Below are positions 59,508-64,000 of a stretch of DNA of 64,000 bases, in pieces. The position numbers and the translations under genes are program-made. Location: the NCBI GenBank assembly GCA_029747015.1, contig JAKOGI010000178.1, forward strand, positions 376,569 through 440,568. The letters are read 5' to 3'. Every line of letters begins with the position of its first letter. Position 1 is the first letter of the stretch. The notes beneath the pieces were generated by a model that saw nothing but the letters and a program-made list of their open reading frames with translations, was not told the origin of the DNA and did not search any database. This DNA is from Carnegiea gigantea (Eukaryota > Streptophyta > Magnoliopsida > Caryophyllales > Cactaceae).

Positions 59508-61660
59508 TCAGTTAGGTCCATAGGTTCAATTTCTTGCTTCTTAATTGTTTTCGAGCTCTTCTTACCTCTTATACGGTGAGGTCTAATGTCTCTTTATGCA
59601 GCGCAAAAGTAGTTGCTAGTCCTGCTGTTGGTTCCTAGGCCTTCACTAACTAACAAGGGTCCACCCCTCTTCATCATCGTCTAGGATATCGACAATGAGT
59701 TTGATTTCTAGAAGAGGTGCTTGCATCATCAGCATCACAGCAACTAGCTCTAAACTTTTGAACTTAATTATGAATAACTCCACCTTTAGTGAGGGAGTCA
59801 AATCATGCCTTTCCTCCTGGTAAAGTGGGACATGACATTCCCATCGTGATGGCGATGACTCTAATTAAGTGCAAATACAATTGGCTTCAGTGGTGTCATC
59901 CAAGCACAATATAATCCTCCCATCGTTGCCCGGTTGCATGATATGTACTTTGAGTGTAATGCATTTCTCTAAAGGGTGACTAATGACACTATGAGGGCAA
60001 TAGTGCTTCAGGTCATTTGTCCTTCTAGCCTCCTCCAACTACTTTGGTTCAGGGAGTTCGATGATCTTGTTTTCAAATAGGTCATCTAACATTCCCAAGA
60101 AGTCTGAATCAATGAATGGGTACTTCTTCTCTTGAAGCCCTACAAAGTAGGGCATTAAGCCTTCTTCCCTTCTGGCTTGGACTTCTCTGAAATCCACACA
60201 GGTTCTCTAGTGGAACAATCATAGTTTCCTTTTTAAGGCCTTTAGGTGCTTAGAACTCTTCTTAGAATCGCCTTTATGCTTCTTGAACTCAATGAAGAAG
60301 ACAAGTTATTGTGATGGTTAGCTATCATCATTTCCATGTCATGAGCTTTATTAGCCAATTTCTAGAAAGTCCTTAGGTTGATCATATACAGAATGCAATG
60401 TAATCCCCATTCTATACCTTGTGCATGTTTCAACAGCAGAGACTTCGGACAAGTGATCCTTGCACTCAAGGCTAAGAGAGATCTCTAATAATTGATGTAA
60501 TTAAGGATTGGTTCATTCTTCCACTGCTTAATATTCGTCAACTCTGTCATACTAACAGTGCACTGAGTGCTATAGAATATGTTAGAAAACTCTTGCTCCA
60601 TCTGTTCCCAGGTGTCAATGGATTCAGGCTCTAAGTCTGTATATCAGTCAAAAGTAATTCCTTTACTAGATTAAACGAATTGTTTCACTAACTGGTCCCC
60701 TTTTGTTCCAGCATTACTACACATTTCGATGAAACGTCCAATGTTTTATTTAGGGTTTACCATGAAATTGGTTGAATTTAGGGGGTTGGTAGCCATGGGG
60801 TATACGAAGGACATCATTTCTTTTCGTGTGTCTTGCGAGATCCTTCCCCCAATTGAGCCTTAACTACATTCGGATTAGCTTTTGAATCTAGTCAATGAAC
60901 ATTGAACACAGTGAAGATTCCTTCCTTAGTATGCATTCACCATCAAAATCTTTGCTAAGATTCGACTCCTTGTCATATTCTTCACAATCTGAGCCTTTAT
61001 AAGAGGATTCAGACGATTAATTTTCCAAATTCTTCATTAGACTAGCAATTTGCTCACTTTGATGCTTGATTTAGGCGTCTTTCTCTAGACTCTTCTCAGC
61101 AAATCTCTTCAATGTTGCCCTCTTACTTGTGAGTTGTTCCCCTAAATTGGGTACCTCAGCCACCATGACTGACATAACAATAATGTTTAAGGATTCAGTC
61201 TTTGATTGGGAGAACAATGACTCCCTTGGAGATGTTAGTGAAGAGTCACTATAGGTATAGTCATGATCTTCATACTAAAAGATTGAAAAGTGAGATTGGC
61301 ATAGGCTTGGAGCCCATCCACTCCATGAGAAATTATTTGTTGCATGTTAAGGCCAGTAATAGGCTTGGGCTTCAACGATTGAGAAGCGATTTGGTTGACA
61401 CATTTAGGAATTTGGAGCCAAGAGTTTGCATTTTATGTGATTGAGAAATCATAGTCACAACCGATTGCTTTATGACCATAGCAGTAGCCGCTTTTGCCAT
61501 ATTTCTAGTCATAACCCCGCTTGATGCAATACTAGATATTGTTGATCCTTGAGATGTGGATCGTGTGGCTTTCCTTCAGGATTAAGGGATGGCATTCTTA
61601 GGGGTCATATCATCTTCGAAGGAGTGCAGAGTTTGTACTTCAAAGAAAGACATGAGAGGT
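59508..61660 (-). pseudogene. Gag relic of the second Gypsy lineage
   Basis: Minus-strand blocks near 60660-60420 read YTDLEPESIDTWEQMEQEF, FYSTQCTVSMTELTNIKQWK, LNYINYWRSLSLECKDHLSE and VSAVETCT, the gag core of a plant Gypsy family. A candidate start MSFFEVQTLHSFEDD lies at about 61652, close to the primer site. Stops and frameshifts are spread throughout. No zinc knuckle was identified with confidence. Confidence 0.75.
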
Positions 61661-61666
61661 AGAGAA

Positions 61667-61687
61667 GGTCCTACTGAGCATACCAAA
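61667..61687 (-). promoter_or_regulatory. Probable primer binding site of the second Gypsy lineage
   Basis: The minus strand reads TTGGTATGCTCAGTAGGACC, five bases inside an LTR end ...GTGTATACA. It resembles a TTGGCxxGCCCxGTxGGACC-type site with transitions. The tRNA is not identified. Confidence 0.5.
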
Positions 61688-61933
61688 AATTTGTATACAC
61701 AAATTTCAAGCATAAAATAAATTAGACAGAAAATTGAAAAATAAATTAGGCAAAAAATTTCAAAAAAAAATTTAATTTTTATATTTATACCAAAGAATGG
61801 GTACAATATGTGCATAATTATGATAACAATTAGTGTAATAAATCGTCTAATTCGATCTCTTTAAATAGTCTTGAATGATTTTGATCTTGAGAAAAGGTTT
61901 AAGGGCCTGTTCTATTTCGCATTTTAGATAGAT

Positions 61934-62057
61934 AGATAGATGTAAGGAGCTGTAAGGAGTTGTAAGGAGATGTAAGGAGCTGTAATGAGATGTAAGAAGC
62001 TGTAAAAAGATGTAAGAAGCTGTAAGGAGCTATAAGGATGGATGTAAGGAGTTGTTG
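61934..62057 (+). repeat. Left 11-bp array of the MITE
   Basis: About eleven units of the form GATGTAAGGAG or CTGTAAGGAG with few changes. Confidence 0.9.
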
Positions 62058-62547
62058 AATTGTTGAAGAGTTGTATAGTATAATTTATTTTACAATGAAC
62101 GTTTTGGATGAAAAATAATAATATTAAAATAATATACTTATTAAAAATAAACAATTAATTAAGTTAATTAGACAACAATAAAATAAATTAATCCCCATAA
62201 ATTTCATAAATAAAATTTCGTCCAAGATTTTTTATATGAACATTAGTTTGATCGAATAAGCAAAGTATAACAAAAAAAAAAAAAAAACTTTTTTAACAAA
62301 ATTGAATACAACTCTTCAAATAAATTCCTATTTTAAGCAAATAATTTTAAATATAAATAAATGTATGGTCATCTATAATAATATATATTTCATGTCGAAA
62401 ATCAAATATAATTTACGATGTTATATTATGTTTTTATATTTATGTAAATGTTGTGTTCATAAGATATTTATAAATTTTGTATATTCGTAGTATCATTAAA
62501 AAAAAATACATATTTCTATAACTAAAATAAATAAATGTTATAGAAAA

Positions 62548-62693
62548 TCTATGAGATGTAAGAAGATGTATGAAGATGTAAGGAGATGTACGGAGATGTA
62601 AGAAGATGTAAGAAGATGCAAGGAGATGTAAGAAGATATAAGAAGATGTAAGGAACTGTAAGGAGATGTAAGAAGCTGTAAGGACATGTAAGC
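62548..62693 (+). repeat. Right 11-bp array of the MITE
   Basis: About thirteen units of GATGTAAGAAG or GATGTAAGGAG, in the same orientation as the left array. Confidence 0.9.
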
Positions 62694-63038
62694 TCTTAGC
62701 TAAATCCTAAAAAACGTGAAATAGAACAGGGCCTAAGAGCCTTAATCTTAATCATGATAAGTAGCCTAACCTCTTAGAGTGGATGACACATATTTAGAGT
62801 GCTTGTTATCTTTTTCCAGAGGGAATTCTTGAGCTCTTGTGAGTTCTTTTAGAATGAAGACCCTTTAAATAATGGTGGTATGCTATATTTACAGAGAAAC
62901 TAGAATTATGATTTTCCTCCTAATTATCTCTACTAAAAATAATCCTTTATTTTCTAGTTCATTTGTGACATGTGGGGTTTTTTTTAATTGGCCACAATAA
63001 TCTCCATCAAATATTTAATTTAATAGAATACTATAACT

Positions 63039-63717
63039 AATCTGACAGAGCAGGTTACTCGATATTAATTTGTTGCTGTCCCCGTTTGATTAAAATTGTG
63101 TGCACATGTTGGACCTTATTAGTAGCCACACGTGAAGGGCCGTGTCGGAGTATGAAAGTGGGTGTTGTCCCACATTAATAAAATGAAAAGAATATGAAAG
63201 TGGGTATTGTCTCATATTGATAAAATTCAAAGAATATGATAGTGGGTGTCGTCTCACATTCATGAAATTAAAGGGCTTGGGTATGTATATAAACTTATGA
63301 GTTACTCTACCCATTGTCAATTGGTTTTGGGATGGAACCTCATTCGAGTTTATATGCATGACTCTTTATTGAAAGCCCAATTGATATAAAATTCAACATG
63401 ATATCAAAGCAGGTTGCTCGATATTGATTTGTCGCCATCCTCGGTTGATTAAAATTGGGTGCACATGTTGGGCCTTGTTAGTAACCCCCACGTGAGGTGG
63501 CGTATTGGAGTATGAAAGTGGGTGTTATCCTACATTGATAAAATGAAAAGAATATGAAAGTGGGTGTTGTCACGCATTGATAAAATTAAAGGGCTTAAGC
63601 ATGTTCATAAACTTGTGAGTGACTCTACCCATTGCCAATTGGTTTTCGGATGGAATCTTATTTGTGCTTACATGCATGGCTCCTTTGTTTAAGGCCCAAT
63701 TTATGTAAAATTTAACA
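63039..63717 (+). mobile_element. TRIM retrotransposon, tandem internal-LTR-internal-LTR arrangement
   Basis: Two short LTRs (63153-63398, 246 bp, and 63513-63717, 205 bp), TGAAAGTGGGTG...CAACA/TAACA, are each preceded by a 110-bp interior. That interior starts with a tRNA-Met-like site (TGATATCAAAGCAGGTTGC at 63399; CTGACAGAGCAGGTTAC at about 63042). The repeat period is about 360 bp. There is no coding capacity. The first upstream LTR is missing, so this looks like a product of unequal recombination in a tandem TRIM. Confidence 0.8.
63151..63275 (+). repeat. Subrepeat of about 42 bp in the TRIM LTR
   Basis: TATGAAAGTGGGTGTTGTC with a following CACATTxATAAAATxAAA block occurs three times in the first LTR and twice in the second (63511-63590). 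This accounts for the length difference. Confidence 0.8.
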
Positions 63718-64000
63718 TAGGTTGAAGTTAAAGTTATACATGTAATATTTGCACCCAAAAAAATGTATATGTAATCAAAATTATGTTAATTAAATTGATT
63801 ATAACTCAATAAGTTTATGCTTATTTTAAGTGACAAAGATATGTGATACACCGTAGCTACGTTGTATAAAATGAAAGTGTAAAAGTTCATAAAAATAATT
63901 TCTTAATTTTTTCTATCGCTTATTTTCTTGGTAATCAGTATGTAGGAGACTATTAATAATAAGGGAGTGTACATACGAGATCTATAGTATCATGAAAGAT
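63718..64000. other. AT-rich end of window, nothing recognised
   Basis: No repeat partner or coding similarity seen. Confidence 0.5.

Larger units (their letters stand above)
61903..62733. mobile_element. Tourist-like (PIF/Harbinger) MITE, 831 bp, with 11-bp arrays at both ends
   Basis: The inverted termini GGGCCTGTTCTATTTCGC and GGCCCTGTTCTATTTCAC (inverted right end) are flanked by TAA on both sides (61900-61902, 62734-62736). The 3-bp TAA duplication and the GGGCCTGTT start match plant Tourist-like elements. Arrays of an 11-bp unit lie just inside each end in the same orientation. The AT-rich core (62070-62520) encodes nothing. Confidence 0.85.
61692..63038 (-). repeat. 5' LTR of the second Gypsy lineage, interrupted by a MITE (right limit uncertain)
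   Basis: Begins TGTATACAC on the plus strand next to the primer site. It is split by the MITE at 61903-62733 and continues to the right without coding potential. No partner LTR in the window, so the right limit is only bounded by the TRIM at 63039. Confidence 0.4.

Noticed and set aside
1..64000. A prokaryotic-style defence system, operon or CRISPR array
   Set aside because: Introns, LTR elements and plant transposase families show eukaryotic DNA. The repeats seen are tandem or interspersed without unique spacers.

Overview
The window is nuclear DNA from a plant, very probably a eudicot. It is AT-rich and consists of nested, mostly decayed transposable elements, with Ty3/Gypsy of several lineages dominating. 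I found no convincing host gene, no rRNA or tRNA gene and no CRISPR array. The largest clean reading frame, 515 codons on the minus strand ending at 34179, belongs to a retrotransposon. Plant-specific families support the assignment: En/Spm CACTA transposases, Tat- and Tekay-type Gypsy elements, a TRIM, Tourist-like and hAT-like MITEs, a plant pararetrovirus relic and a plant mobile domain.

Layout. (1) 1-6607: a minus-strand non-autonomous LTR element with a broken gag-like gene and no pol; its left LTR starts about 2 bases outside the window. (2) 8.0-25.1 kb: a three-level nest. Diverged Tekay-like LTRs (about 8012-9350 and 23690-25060) enclose a broken minus-strand Gypsy copy (gag, protease, RT, RNase H, integrase; 9.4-13.85 kb). 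That copy's 5' LTR is split by a complete 8.1-kb CACTA transposon (14828-22932) carrying TNP2-like and TnpA-like genes. (3) 25.1-30.0 kb: no gene; microsatellites and LTR-like sequence. (4) 30029-50665: a large plus-strand Tat-lineage element whose gag-pol is wrecked. It holds a young complete 4.4-kb TR-GAG element (32738-37172, TSD GAAAG), a solo LTR precisely inside the integrase C-terminus (43180-44451, TSD GCCCA/GCCTA), an antisense gene relic with a plant-mobile-domain motif, and a 45-bp tandem array in the 3' untranslated region. (5) 51.5-54.6 kb: a deleted, inactivated endogenous pararetrovirus (Caulimoviridae) relic. (6) 55-63 kb: a minus-strand Tekay-like LTR and pol end, split at the LTR/polypurine-tract junction by a 243-bp hAT MITE. 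The pol end is fused to protease and gag of a different Gypsy lineage, whose 5' LTR is split by a Tourist-like MITE with unusual 11-bp arrays. (7) 63.0-63.7 kb: a tandem TRIM.

How the parts relate. The minus-strand Gypsy copy at 9.5-13.85 kb and the TR-GAG element at 32.7-37.2 kb share gag and protease type, tRNA-Met primer site and LTR terminus, so they look like full-length and gag-only members of one lineage. Coding decay in the CACTA genes is dominated by C-to-T and G-to-A nonsense changes, as expected for long-methylated DNA. Family assignments rest on motifs read by eye; boundaries given as 'about' are approximate.
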